Shown here piece by piece: positions 20,758-30,500 of a stretch of DNA of 64,000 nt. The position numbers were made by a program, and so were the translations under genes. The notes beneath the pieces are model-generated. The model searched no databases, was not told where the DNA came from, and saw only the letters and a list, made by a program, of their open reading frames with translations. Numbering within the stretch: position 1 is the stretch's first letter; each line of letters opens with the position of its first letter. Source of the DNA: Isochrysis galbana (lineage: Eukaryota > Haptophyta > Isochrysidales > Isochrysidaceae); NCBI GenBank assembly GCA_018136815.1, contig CM030933.1, positions 7,070,676 to 7,134,675 on the forward strand, read 5' to 3'.

Positions 20758-21500
20758 TTATGCTAGCTTTTCCGCTAGTTGGAGTGATTTGGCTATCGCG
20801 GCTGCTAGGTTGTTGCCTAACATCAGTGTGCCTTTGTCGTTGAATGTAAAGACGGGGGTGCAGAGCTCACGCGGGGATTTGAGTTTCGGTTTTCTTCCTT
20901 GGGAGGCTTTGCTGGTGCGTGCGGTCGAGGTCTTGTCCGGGGGTTCAAGGCCTCTAGCTAGGGTCGTGAATCTGACAAGGGTCCTCTCGATGACCGGCAC
21001 GTGGTGGAAGGTGTAGTTGTCGAACTCTACTCTGTAGAAGTCACTTATTATATATCGCCATGCTACGAGGTAGAGGGCTTTGAGGCTGTCCGGGGTCGGT
21101 GTACTCGGGTACGCGAACAGCCTATCCTTGATTTTCTGGGCCGTTGTTCTGTTCCTTTCCGGCGTGTACCCTGCCGCCTGCCGCAGCTTCTATGGCCTGG
21201 AATATTTGTTGCGTGGAGGGGCATCTGGCCAGGTGCGTCGAGTTTTCGCGGTGTTTTCCGCAGAGTCTGCACTTCGTGGTAGGCGACGCGGCGAACCGGT
21301 TGCGTGTGCCCATTCTTCTATGGGTGATATGTTTGAAATGGGGGTGTTTGTCCGTGTGTTTGAGCAGGGGGTGGGTGTAAAGTTTTGCCACTTTCGTCCA
21401 CTCCTCTTGGGTCAGTTCGAGTTTCCGTGCCCACGCTTCTCGGGCTGGCTGGGGCTTGGCTCCAGGGCCATGTTTAAGGTATTCTCGCGTTATGTCTGAC
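20758..21500 (-). pseudogene. LINE-1 C-terminal region with CCHC-like zinc knuckle
   Basis: Minus-strand frames read DITREYLKHGPGAK, then KLYTHPLLKHTDKHPHFKHI, CRLCGKHRENSTHLARC (a Cys-Cys-His-Cys cluster) and, in a neighbouring frame, IERTLVRFTTLARGLEPPDK. Homologous pieces occur in LINE-2, LINE-3 and the LINE split by gypsy-2. The frame breaks between segments. Confidence 0.7.
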
Positions 21501-21926
21501 ACGGTGATCTGGTCTAGTTGTTTTTTTTCGTCTAGTGTGTACTCTTCCGCTAGCGGGTATTCTAAGTGCTAGGAGGAGACCGGGTTCCCCCGTTTCTTCT
21601 AAATACGCGTGTGTAAGTTGTAACAAGTGGGTAGCTTCGCCTATTAGTCGATGTGGGACGAAGCCCAGTTGGTCTCTCGAAATAATGTTTCCGATAACCG
21701 TTTTCAATCTGTTCGTGAGTATTTTGGCTAAGATTTTGTAGTCGCTTTGTAGCAACGTGATAGGTCTATAGTTCCTGGGGTCCCGCGTGTCCCCTTTTTT
21801 ATACAAGAGTATTATGTCTCCTTCCCTCATAGACACGTTCAGGTTCGCACACGCAAATGCGCAAGGGGGGATGGAACGCCATGGCGTAGCCTTTATGGTA
21901 TCCTTTACAGCCCTTGGGTCCCGCAT
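21474..21926 (-). pseudogene. LINE-1 reverse transcriptase fragment
   Basis: The minus strand reads MREGDIILLYKKGDTRDP, RNYRPITLLQSDYKILAKIL, RLKTVIGNIISRDQLGF and a run ending ETGEPGLLLAL. This is the start of the RT palm of an L1-type non-LTR element. The frame then jumps to the C-terminal region, so the catalytic FADD-type box is deleted. On its 5' side it joins ORF1 sequence, so the endonuclease is deleted too. Confidence 0.8.
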
Positions 21927-21967
21927 GGATGTTTAGGTTCTTGATGTCTCCGCCAAGCTCGCGGCAG

Positions 21968-23359
21968 TTACGGACAGAGTACAGAGTATTCGATGGGGAA
22001 GGGGGCCCCGTTGACGGTGAGCATAATTTTGCGCGGAAAGTCGAAGGAGGCGAACGTTCCGTGTTTTGGGGCGACATACAGATGGTAAACTTCCTTTTTA
22101 CCCTGTGTTACGAGAATCCCCTCCTTGGTGAGGATCTTGGTGCGCTCTTGGTTGCCTTGGAGAAAGAAGAAGCCTTGGTTCTCGACCGCTTTGGCGAGCG
22201 AGCTGATCGTTATGAAGCTCTTCAGCTCGAACTTGTAGTTGCGCACCACAAGGTGCGCTGAGGCGTCCTTAAACGCGCTAGCCAGTGCTTTGTTGGATGC
22301 CCGCGGGATTTCCTTGAACTTCTCGTCAAGTGTTTGATACTTGACCGCGATCGGGCAGGGGATACCTGCCTTGCGAAAGTCCGCCGTGTCCTTGTATTCT
22401 TCGCGAAACTGATTGGCGCAATCCGCCGTGACAAGTATCTCCCAAGGGCCGGAGGCGCTCTTGGACAAAAATTCGGGCTCGAGGTCTACGCCCTCCAACT
22501 TGTTGAGGTGCGCAACGATCGCGCCAAGGACCTCTTCATCTTTGGCCTTGTGTCCCTTTTCGTACGCCGTAAAGGTGATAATGATCTTGTGAGAGTCCGG
22601 AAATTCGGCCTCCTCTTCGGGCTCGGGCTCTAGATCTTCGTCAGTAAGGGCCACCTGTGTGACCGGGGCGGAAGGTGGGGTTAGCCTCACGTGTGTGCTC
22701 GTCTCTCTATTGTCCATACGGCCCGACGCTTCCGCTGCGTTGTCACCCCCTCTCGAGGGTACCTTGTGGCTTGTGCTTTGTGTAGGCCCTCTCTTGTGTT
22801 GGTGTTCGTTGTGTTGGGCCTCCTGGGCCTGTGTTGCTTGTGTCGTGCGCGCGTCCGAGGCGCGCTTGTCTGCTTGTCTCCCGGCGGCATTGTGGCGCAT
22901 CCCTCTTGAATTGTCTCCCCTTTTGCTCCTGTACCCCTTGTTGGGGGATTCAGTCTGCTTCTCTTCCATCACTTTGTTTTGATGCGGCATTCCCCCATTG
23001 GGGTTCTGCCTTGGATGGAGCCGGGTCAGCCCCTCGCGCCGGAGCGCGAGGGCGGTACCGCGGCTGTGTAGGGTCCCGGCCCGGAGGCCTTCCCTTTGGA
23101 AGCGTCCCGCTGGTGTGGTGTGGCTGGTGTGGCTGTGTGTTGTGATGTATGTGTGCAGCATGTTGGCTGCTGCCAGCATGGCGGCTTTGCACATGTCGTT
23201 CATGGTGATGCGCGGGCGCGGCTCGCCGGCTCCTGTGCCCACCTGGCTGGGGGGGTCGTCCTGGCGCGGTCGCTTCGGCGGCAGCGGCGTGTCCGTGAGC
23301 TCTTCGTCCATCATGGCGAGGGCAGCGGCGGCGAGAGCGGGCGGCGGCGCGCGCTCCAT
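21968..23359 (-). CDS. LINE-1 ORF1-type protein
   Basis: 463 residues from ATG 23359, 5 nt after the hairpin. It starts MERAPPPALAAAALAMMDEE and then has PPKRPRQDDPPSQ, a basic patch that could be a nuclear signal. A long Gln/Arg/His-rich linker follows, then an acidic stretch (EPEPEEEAEFPDSHKIIITF). The C-terminal half, of mixed alpha/beta composition, could be an RNA-binding fold. Short relatives with the same MERA start occur at 10468, 11196, 43138, 43560, 52716 and 55432. The role as RNA-chaperone ORF1 is inferred from its position before RT sequence. Confidence 0.65.
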   Translation of the reverse strand: MERAPPPALAAAALAMMDEELTDTPLPPKRPRQDDPPSQVGTGAGEPRPRITMNDMCKAAMLAAANMLHTYITTHSHTSHTTPAGRFQREGLRAGTLHSRGTALALRREGLTRLHPRQNPNGGMPHQNKVMEEKQTESPNKGYRSKRGDNSRGMRHNAAGRQADKRASDARTTQATQAQEAQHNEHQHKRGPTQSTSHKVPSRGGDNAAEASGRMDNRETSTHVRLTPPSAPVTQVALTDEDLEPEPEEEAEFPDSHKIIITFTAYEKGHKAKDEEVLGAIVAHLNKLEGVDLEPEFLSKSASGPWEILVTADCANQFREEYKDTADFRKAGIPCPIAVKYQTLDEKFKEIPRASNKALASAFKDASAHLVVRNYKFELKSFITISSLAKAVENQGFFFLQGNQERTKILTKEGILVTQGKKEVYHLYVAPKHGTFASFDFPRKIMLTVNGAPFPIEYSVLCP

Positions 23360-23391
23360 GACCCTATCGTTTTAACGATAGTTGCACGCCC

Positions 23392-23413
23392 CTAGCTACT
23401 AGCTAGTAGCTAG
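23392..23413. repeat. 22-bp perfect palindrome next to the LINE-1 5' end
   Basis: Reading CTAGCTACTAG followed by its reverse complement CTAGTAGCTAG. It begins 11 bases beyond the end of the LINE-1 stem-loop. Confidence 0.9.
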
Positions 23414-24419
23414 CGGCAACGCGCCCGCGCACCCTACCCCTACTCACAAGAGTTTGTCGAGCCCGTACACAGCCTGTTCAGGCCACACAAATTCAAGGGG
23501 AAGGATGGATTCTGCCGTGCCATAAGGTCGCCCTAGATGGCCGGCTCCAGACCGGGGTCAGCGTGGCGGACCGTCGGCTGACTCAGTCCATTCCCAGATC
23601 GATTGCAATGGCGGATCAGACTACACCAGGCACCAAGGACCAAGGAGAGCGGACTCCAAGAGTACACAATATCTTACTTTCGTTCATTCATCGGATATGG
23701 AGTACAATGCATTGAATATACAGTTATATGCTCGCTGGGAAGCAGCGAATCGCTTCTTCGAGGATGCAGCTCGCTGGGCGTCTCAGCTATGCAACAGACT
23801 TTGGGTAAGCTATGTGGACGTGGGGAAAACTGCTCGCACGTATCTTTGCCTGTCTCAGCGCTTTCTGCCCAACGATCTTTTGAGGCATCTTGACGTAGAC
23901 TTACGTTGACTATTCCAGCGTGCTTCCCAGTGACCGATTCGGAAACGTGGCACTGCGAGTCGAACGTCTGGCACCAATTGTGCGCATTGTGCTCATGCGT
24001 GCTTAGATGGCTGGTCTCAAACCAAATGGCTCCTCGCCACCACAGTGACAGGAAGCGAAGAAGGCACGACTGGAGCCGCACCAGTGCGACCAACGGAAAA
24101 GTGATCGGGCACGCCACGACCAGGAGCAGTCGCATGTTACATACATTCCATTCGTTTTGTCCGCTTGTCCATGGACTGCCGTATGAACGCAGCGCTTTGG
24201 GTGTCGCGCTGTTGACAGAGAGGCCTAAACCGATGCACTCAGCGCGTTCGAAGAGATAGAATATGATTGTCTGCACGGCCGTCCGACACGGAGAGAGAGC
24301 GAGAGGGAGGGACGATCAGGGAAGCAAGAGAACTAAGAGGCTCAACCGACAAGTGAGCGGAGGAAGGGCGCTCCTCGTGCGGTGAACTGTGACCACAAGC
24401 GGAGTGGGGGGTGACCAGG
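23414..24419. other. Gene-free stretch upstream of U2
   Basis: Moderate GC. Open frames of up to 200 codons exist on the minus strand, but they lack recognisable domains and start within non-coding-looking sequence. Nothing certain was identified apart from the likely U2 promoter region near its end. Confidence 0.35.
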
Positions 24420-24427
24420 TATAAGAG
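24420..24427 (+). promoter_or_regulatory. TATA-like box of the U2 snRNA gene
   Basis: TATAAGAG lies 31 bases before the inferred first base of U2 (24451), the spacing expected of a TATA element. Confidence 0.5.
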
Positions 24428-24450
24428 TCCTCAGCCGACGAGGGTGGAGC

Positions 24451-24633
24451 ACTCTTCTCGGCCTCTTGGCTAAGATCAAGTGTAGTATCTGTTCTTATCA
24501 GTTTGATATCTGGTATACGGAACACTGTTCCGTACCTTATCAAATTGATTTTTCGTTGGGGCTGTCTGCACTGGCTTGCCAGATCAGCAGCGACTGTGGA
24601 CTCGAGCTTGCACTCTCTCGAGTCCGCGGACCC
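24451..24633 (+). ncRNA. U2: U2 spliceosomal snRNA
   Basis: The 5' 60 bases follow the universal U2 sequence closely: ctcttctcggcctcttggct, aagatcaagtgtagtatctg, ttcttatcagtttgatatct. They include the branch-point recognition GUAGUA and stem-loops I and IIa. An Sm-type site (gatttttcg, about 24547-24555) follows. Stem-loop IV has ggactcgag / ctcgagtcc (24598-24606 / 24617-24625) around loop cuugcacucu, which resembles the UUGCAC loop bound by U1A/U2B''-type proteins. The 3' end is set after the outer pairs of this stem and is approximate. In the spliceosome, U2 pairs with the intron branch site, consistent with the introns seen in this window. Confidence 0.93.
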
Positions 24634-24668
24634 ACTACATAAAGTAAAATCGATCGAGCGGCAATCAA

Positions 24669-24768
24669 GTCAAACAGGACTTCCGCTCTACTGTCGCGTA
24701 GAAGTTACAGTAACATATTAGAAGCGACTGTAGAACATTTCTTCTACGACGATCAAACAGGATTTGGG
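24669..24768. repeat. CAAACAGGA repeats, possibly remnants of a hAT terminal repeat
   Basis: GTCAAACAGGACTT at 24669-24682 is the reverse complement of 27253-27266. A third form, atcaaacaggattt, lies at 24751-24764. They enclose a region that contains the broken hAT transposase. The left end is too degenerate to be a convincing terminus. Confidence 0.35.
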
Positions 24769-25009
24769 GGGGGTGAGGCATTTTCTTGTACACGAAGTAA
24801 AATCGATTGATCATTTGTGGAGCATTTCTTAATATGATCACGACCGGAGGGGCGTGTTTACCGCCCAGAGGGAGTCCCGTGCGTAGCACCCTTTTTCTTT
24901 TTGCTTCTTTTTCTTTAGGGTGCAAGAACCGGGTCTGTCTGTCCGAATATCTAGACCCAACGAGACACACTACTTGTCCCCCAGATTCAAAAAAGACAAC
25001 ACTATAACC

Positions 25010-25222
25010 GGTAGCCCGGTGGCACAGGAGGAAGTTGAGGAAAACCCATCGGGGATCGGTACACGCCGTCTGCTACAGGAAACCCCTAACTAACACCCAG
25101 CCCATAGGTAGCGCACGAGGGATGGGCCGCAAGGCAGGTGGGGGGGGGGGAGAGAGTTGCGGGCGAGGCTGCATAGTTAAGGTGCAGAGTCGCGCGCGCG
25201 GCGAGAATGTTAAGAAGTTTTT
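25010..25222 (+). mobile_element. LINE 3' end fragment with oligo-T tail
   Basis: From ccggtagcccggtggcacag to gcgagaatgttaagaag and a T run at about 25218-25226, it matches the minus-strand 3' region of LINE-1 (20455-20655) in sense orientation. The sense-strand tail is T-rich. Confidence 0.65.
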
Positions 25223-25249
25223 TTTTGTCTGTCCGAATATCTCCGGGGG

Positions 25250-25376
25250 GGCACCGTTCCCCCGCGCGGAAGCGGGGCCTCCCGATCCTTCCCCCCGCGC
25301 GGAAGCGGGGCCTCCCGATCCTTCCCCCCGCGCGGAAGCGGGGCCTCTCGATGCTTCCGCTTCCCCCCGCGCGGAA
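25250..25376. repeat. 33-bp minisatellite, about 3.5 copies
   Basis: Units of the form ccgcgcggaagcggggcctc, then ccgatccttcccc, repeat from about 25258. The last copy is partial and slightly diverged (ctcgatgcttccgcttcccc). Each unit contains the palindrome CCGCGCGG. Confidence 0.85.
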
Positions 25377-25515
25377 TACAATACATATACATATGAGAAA
25401 AAGTAAAAAGACGCCACTCGCTCTGCTGCTCTACGCTGCGCGCTGGCCAATCCTTGCCCCACCGCCCCACCCCCCACCCCCTCCTGGCCCTACCCATGGC
25501 CCACCGCGCAAGACA

Positions 25516-25878
25516 ATGCCGCTCTGCGTGGGCTGGCCGTCGCGCGAGTGCGGCAGTTCCGGAGCGATCGCCGCCTGCGCGGCCGCCCGCCCGCGCCCGA
25601 GCGAGCCCATGATGGCCGCCCTTGCGTTCACCCAGTCCGCCCTACGCCTGCCCCAGCATCGTGACCGCCTCCTGCAGCTGCTCCACAGGTGGCAGTGTGG
25701 CGAGGCGGAGCTGGCGCAGGCAGAGGCCTGTGCGGTGTGGGAGGAGGGCGGGCCGGCGGCGCAGCAGCGATTTGTTGCGCAGCGTGACACACGTGCTTGG
25801 CCTGTCTCCTATCTACTATCTAGTGTGAGTCTGCTCGTGCTCGTGAGTGAGAGTGATGGTGAGTTTAAGGGTTCGTAG
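25516..25878 (+). CDS. Unrecognised coding-like segment, possible first exon
   Basis: The frame from ATG 25516 (MPLCVGWPSRECGSS) has codon use like the host genes, with C or G in most third positions, and a plausible helical part (ALRLPQHRDRLLQLLHRWQC, then GEAELAQAEACAVWEEGG). After about 25815 it turns into low-complexity sequence rich in gtgagt-like donors, so the real exon may end there. No family was recognised and no downstream exon was found; the hAT remnant follows. It may be a gene broken by that insertion, or no gene at all. Confidence 0.3.
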   Translation: MPLCVGWPSRECGSSGAIAACAAARPRPSEPMMAALAFTQSALRLPQHRDRLLQLLHRWQCGEAELAQAEACAVWEEGGPAAQQRFVAQRDTRAWPVSYLLSSVSLLVLVSESDGEFKGS

Positions 25879-26044
25879 TATGGTAAGTGCGGCTAGATGT
25901 CAATCCATAGTCAATAGTTTTTTATTATTTAGTTCTAGTTTAGTTGCAGGCACAGGCAAACGCGCCAACGCCCCTCCGGTCGAATGTGCGTAGCACCCAA
26001 TGCGGGAGATAGTATGGCTCTCATTCATATTCCAAAACAAAATA

Positions 26045-27000
26045 TCAAACCTTACGATCATTGTAGCGCAACATGAGCCCGGCTTGCACTTGATCGGCGA
26101 GACTCGAGGACTGCAGGTGACCAAACATACACTTCAACATAGAGAACACACGCTCACAAGAAGCAGACGATGGGGTAAGAGAGAAAGCAATACGAGCAGC
26201 CGATGCCCATGTGGGAACCTTTGAACGATTGCATGCCCACCACTGTAGCACTTTGATGGTGAAATCCTTGACGTCTCGACGTCTCCACGATCCACTGCGA
26301 AGTCTCGGGCTGCGGCAACGTACACGGGCAGCTCTCTCAGCAAGTTGCTAGCACCATTCGGCAAGATTGCAAACGAATTCATCGCGCAAAGCGAATGAAC
26401 CCACGCAGAATCCACTGCATGAGCATACGAGGGATCGAAGGCCCTCAGCAGACCCATCTCTTGATGTTGTTCCTTGCAATGATACGGAGCCGCACAATTG
26501 TCTGACAAGCGGTCTTGCAAATACGCGAGGCCTCCTTTCACCTTGTCAATCAGGATTTGCCAATTTGACAGTTTGCGAACGTCGATGATAGCACGCAGCT
26601 CGCAGCTCGGCTTCCGTGTGAATCACACACAAGCTGCGAGCCATATGCATACTTCACTGAATAATTACCGCCCTGGATCTTGTCCACCTTTCCTTCGTAC
26701 CACATGTTGTACGGCGCGTCGAACCACTCGTACGTCTCCAACCCCACAATGATTGGTTGCTTTGCACGCAAGACGGCGGCTAGATTGGGCATGGATGATG
26801 CTGCCTTCCCGAGTGTGGCTTCCTTACCCAAGATCTCCTCCAAAGCGTCAAAAGCGAGCAAAATCTCCAAGCCGTCGCCGCCTCGCGGCCAGCCGCGCAC
26901 TGCATGCGCGCGAGGGGCTGGCAGCAGATGCCAGCAGGGGCGAGGTGGAGGGCGCAGGCGACCCGGTGCGCCCGCGCAGGGTTTTGCGTACTGCCTGCCC
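26045..27000 (-). pseudogene. hAT-family transposase, broken
   Basis: The C-terminal hAT dimerisation domain is clear at 26045-26267: KVLQWWACNRSKVPTWASAA, then SLTPSSASCERVFSMLKCMF and LADQVQAGLMLRYND. Upstream, in another frame, come GGLAYLQDRLSDNCAAPYHC and LLRAFDPSYAHAV (26290-26541). Further upstream is a segment with LLAFDALEEILGKEATLG, FDAPYNMWYEGKVDKIQGG and NYSVKYAYGS, whose WYEGKV part resembles a Tudor-like strand. The first frame break coincides with an 8-bp tandem duplication (GACGTCTC twice, 26270-26285); counting one copy only puts both frames in register. The second break lies at a 44-bp imperfect palindrome (26598-26641). The N-terminal zinc finger was not found. This copy is therefore dead. 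Confidence 0.75.
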
Positions 27001-27252
27001 GGGGGTAACCGTGCCCGGGGAACGCAGGCGCGCGTCGCACAGCGCGACCTGTGGTGCACTTTTGTGGTCGACGTCGATTTCGCACGAGCGCGAAAACGTT
27101 TTTGGGTCTGTGTGTTGAATTGCGTCGAAAATGTGCATATTTCATATTTCTCATTAGATTCTGCCTAATATACCCATTTCTAGTAGCATATCCTAAGATC
27201 TCGTGATAAAACCTCAATCTTGACTTAGTGAATTTTCACCCTTAGAAGTTAA

Positions 27253-27273
27253 AAGTCCTGTTTGACCGCCCTA
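27253..27273. repeat. Probable right terminal inverted repeat of the hAT element
   Basis: Read from the outside in, it is TAGGGCGGTCAAACAGGACT. The TAGGG start and length suit a hAT terminus, and the transposase reads away from it. The partial match at 24669-24682 could be the other end. Confidence 0.4.
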
Positions 27274-27454
27274 ATAATACGCTTGTTCGCTCGCAATCGG
27301 AACCTATGTAGTATTAATAATAGGCGTACGGTCGCGATGACATAGAAGTAGTACCCCATGGTTGCTGTCGCATAACACTGCAGCTAGCACGTTGAACCTC
27401 GGCATGATCTAAACGCTCCTAATAATACGCTTGTTCGCTTGCAATCGGAACCTC
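27270..27454. repeat. Direct repeat pair beside the hAT remnant
   Basis: The roughly 36-base phrase cctaataatacgcttgttcg ... gcaatcggaacct occurs at 27270-27306 and again at 27418-27454 with one or two differences. Between them is unassigned sequence. Confidence 0.75.
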
Positions 27455-27597
27455 GCCTCTCTCTCGTTGTCGTGCGAGCGCTAGATCACTTTCACCAACA
27501 TGTCAAAGGTGCCTGTTCCTCTACATGGAATACCAACCGTGGATCATGGCGACCATGGACGCAAGGTGGCGGCGGTCTGGAATGAAGTATTCCGAGC

Positions 27598-30500
27598 CTA
27601 TCGAAAGCCGCGCTTCATGAGTGCTGCGATCAACGGAGGAGGTGCACAGGCCCCTTGCACATTTCGGGGTCCGCTAGAGGTTGTGCTACTCGTCCTACAG
27701 GCAGACAAAGAACTCGCAGGTGGTGGCATGGCTGATGCTGGGCTAGGAGCAGGACGTGGAGAGCTAGCGTCTGTGATCCACGATCGCTGGTCGACCCCAC
27801 ACTGACCAAGGTGTGGATCAGCCGAAGGCTGGCTTAACGCAGGGCAAATATTTAACTGTCCAGGGCATGGATCGGCAACACGTTGGTTGAGACGTGGATC
27901 CGTGTGAAGTTGAACGGAGTGCCTTTCCATGGGCTCCCTCCGCAGACGAGGATCACTCGGCATCCTAGATGGTAGCACATCACCGATGGAAGATTCGCTT
28001 TGACCGCCTCCATGGCTTTGGAGACCGATGTTGTTGCTGAACTGTCTAAGGCATGGATCCACGCTTGGCTCTCCGAGATTCGGGGAGACGTCATACTGTG
28101 GGAGATGAGAATCTGCGCTGAATTGTCCATACTGCGGAGAAACGTTGCGCTCCAGATCCGGAGGTTGAGCGCTAGATTGTCGACGACGGGGACACCAGTC
28201 ATGTTGTGCGACATCAGGGCTGACTCCAGTCTGCCTGAGATGTGACCCGCATTGGCTCGGAAAAGTAGCCGCACCACACTGGCCGATGCGCGGGCCGTCG
28301 CTCGATGGGGTGATATGTGGCTTTGCAGCAGGTTCCCCAAGACTAGTCTCGCTCGGAGTCCTATTCGGGCGAGGACCATTTGGATTGGAGCCGGGAAATC
28401 GATGACAAGTGGCCTTGTTGATACGCGGATCCGAATCACTGGGCCGGCCAATTTGTGATGCAGTGACGGTTTGTCCGGCGCGCGAACAGGCTTCAGATTG
28501 ACCAAGGGACGAACCGATCAACGATGGCCCGCGTGGCCCGGGGTTCATCCGGGCAACATTTCGGATGCAGTAGCTCGATGACAACCTGGGGTCAGCAGCG
28601 CAGCCGCCGCATGCCGGCACAGGAAGGCTGGCACGGCCTTGGTCGAGCTCCGAGACAAGGGACTGGGCGGAGGCCAGGTGAGTAGGCCGGGAACCTTCGT
28701 GAAGATGAATACCTGGCGCTTCAGTACCGAGAGGAGGGGGTGCTGAAGCCAATGACGAGGTGGCGCCAATCACAGGCGGCTCGAGTTCAGGCTGTCGTTG
28801 CGCAACCCTTGCAGATGACTCGAGGTGGTGTACCAAACTGGCATCTGCTGGCATGAGGGCTGACTTGGGTATAGCACTGGTGTGCGTCACAGCGACGCGC
28901 TTCCCGACGTTGTCATCACTCTCTCGATCGTTTCCGGCAAAGCAGCCAATTCGGCTAGGATGACTGTCACCGCTCGCGGCAGTCGAGCCGTGAGGTGGTC
29001 GGGAACGCGAGCCACCGCCATCGGGGCTGCGGCTGCGGCTGCGGCAAGGATGTATACCGTGGTATGAGTGCCCGCGGCGGCTCCGGCCATTCTGATGGGC
29101 GTTATACCCACGCGCGCTAGAAATGAGGTTGGACTGCTTTTCGTTCGCAAAATTCGCGCTGGGATGCATGTCATATAAGTCGCCCGCTCGACCTTTGTCC
29201 CCGTGATCAGTGTTCTCGTGGACCTGAGCTCGGCACGGGTCGCCGCTGCGTAAATGCCCGTGCGAGCGCGCACTGCGGCCGCAATCCTTATGCCGGTCAT
29301 GGCGTGTTGCACCCTTCGAATGGCGGACATCTTCACTCCCAGCCACTCTTGGCAAGGCAGGTGACGTCGAGCTTACGCCTCTGCCCCCCTTCCGGTCTCG
29401 TCGAATGGCACCCAGCACGCCATCTTCGCAGAGAGTCTGCTTCTCCTTGGGTTCCTTGAACTCTAGGGCCAGCTGCTCACGCCTGATGCAGGCTAACACG
29501 CTGTCCTTTGAAGGTGTGTCGTCGTGATAATAGTACTTGATCCAAGGCGTGGACGTGCACTGGCCTATAGGCTTCGAGTGGGCGTCATTTTCATACACGC
29601 ACCATTTCAGCACGAATGATGGGTTGGAAGCGAGAGTGACAACATGGTCAGCGATCTTCGGTTCACTGAATGTGATGAATCCGCAGCCGGTCGAGACACC
29701 GTCCTTCCGCAGGAGCGTGGAATGCTCGACCTTGCCGTAAAAGCTAAACGCAGAATGGAGCCCCTTCTCGCTGACGCGCGTCGGAATGTTCGAGACAATT
29801 AGCCTTTTGCCCGCTGGGCATGTGCTGATGTCTGCCTCTGCGGGCGAGCTCATCAGGCCGTTCTGTGCGGTCGGAGGTGGTAGCGGCTCCGAAAGAAACT
29901 CGGCCGCAAACTTCGATGTGATTTCATCCGTCGGCTTGGAGTCAGTGTCGTTTTCATACACACACCAAGTCTGTTTGAATGAAGGGTTGGATGCATGCGC
30001 TACCACATTGGCGGCGACCTGCGGATCGGCGAATTCAACGAAAGCACAGCCTGTCGACATGCCTTCTTTGGCTAAAAGAATGAAAGCGATGACCTTGCCA
30101 AAGGAGCTGAACGCCACTTGGAGCCCTTTGTTACTTACACGCGTTGGGATGTCCGAGATGAAAAGCTTTGATCGATTGGCCGCTGCGTCTTTGCTCGAGT
30201 CTACTGTGAGCGGGTGCTGAGCGATTCGCTGAGCTGGAGCCAAGGTCTCTTCGTTGCACTTCGCCTCCACCATCTTTTCAGAATCGGGCGGCTGCTCCAG
30301 AGCAGTGGAGCCAAGGTCAGCCTCAATGTCCTCCTCGGGTGAAGAGAATCTCTCTGAGGACATGGCATCTGGTCTCGGGTACAACCGTGCTCGCTTGGTG
30401 TCTCTGTGTGATGTATCAAGCACGCCCAGAGAAGGCTGCTTCTCAATCAGAGGTGACACCACATCATCGCAGTCATCTGAACGGCTGTCGTCAAAATTGT

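Larger units (their letters stand above)
20443..23386 (-). mobile_element. LINE-1: internally deleted LINE with intact ends
   Basis: The minus-strand 5' end carries stem CTATCGT / ACGATAG with loop TAAA (23364-23381), then GGTC and ATG 23359. The 3' end reads ATTATTAAGAAG and then an oligo-T run (20434-20442 on plus as A's), next to a SINE remnant. Inside are a long ORF1, a short piece of RT and a C-terminal zinc-knuckle region. The endonuclease and most of RT are missing. The same 3' region recurs as a fragment at 25010-25222 (+). Confidence 0.8.

Noticed and set aside
23674-24276. Minus-strand open frame of 200 codons upstream of U2
   Set aside because: No domain, no host-like codon bias and unusual residue make-up; it probably arises by chance in moderate-GC DNA.
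25250-25376. CRISPR-like array of 33-bp repeats
   Set aside because: The units are contiguous, without unique spacers, and the genome is eukaryotic; it is a minisatellite.
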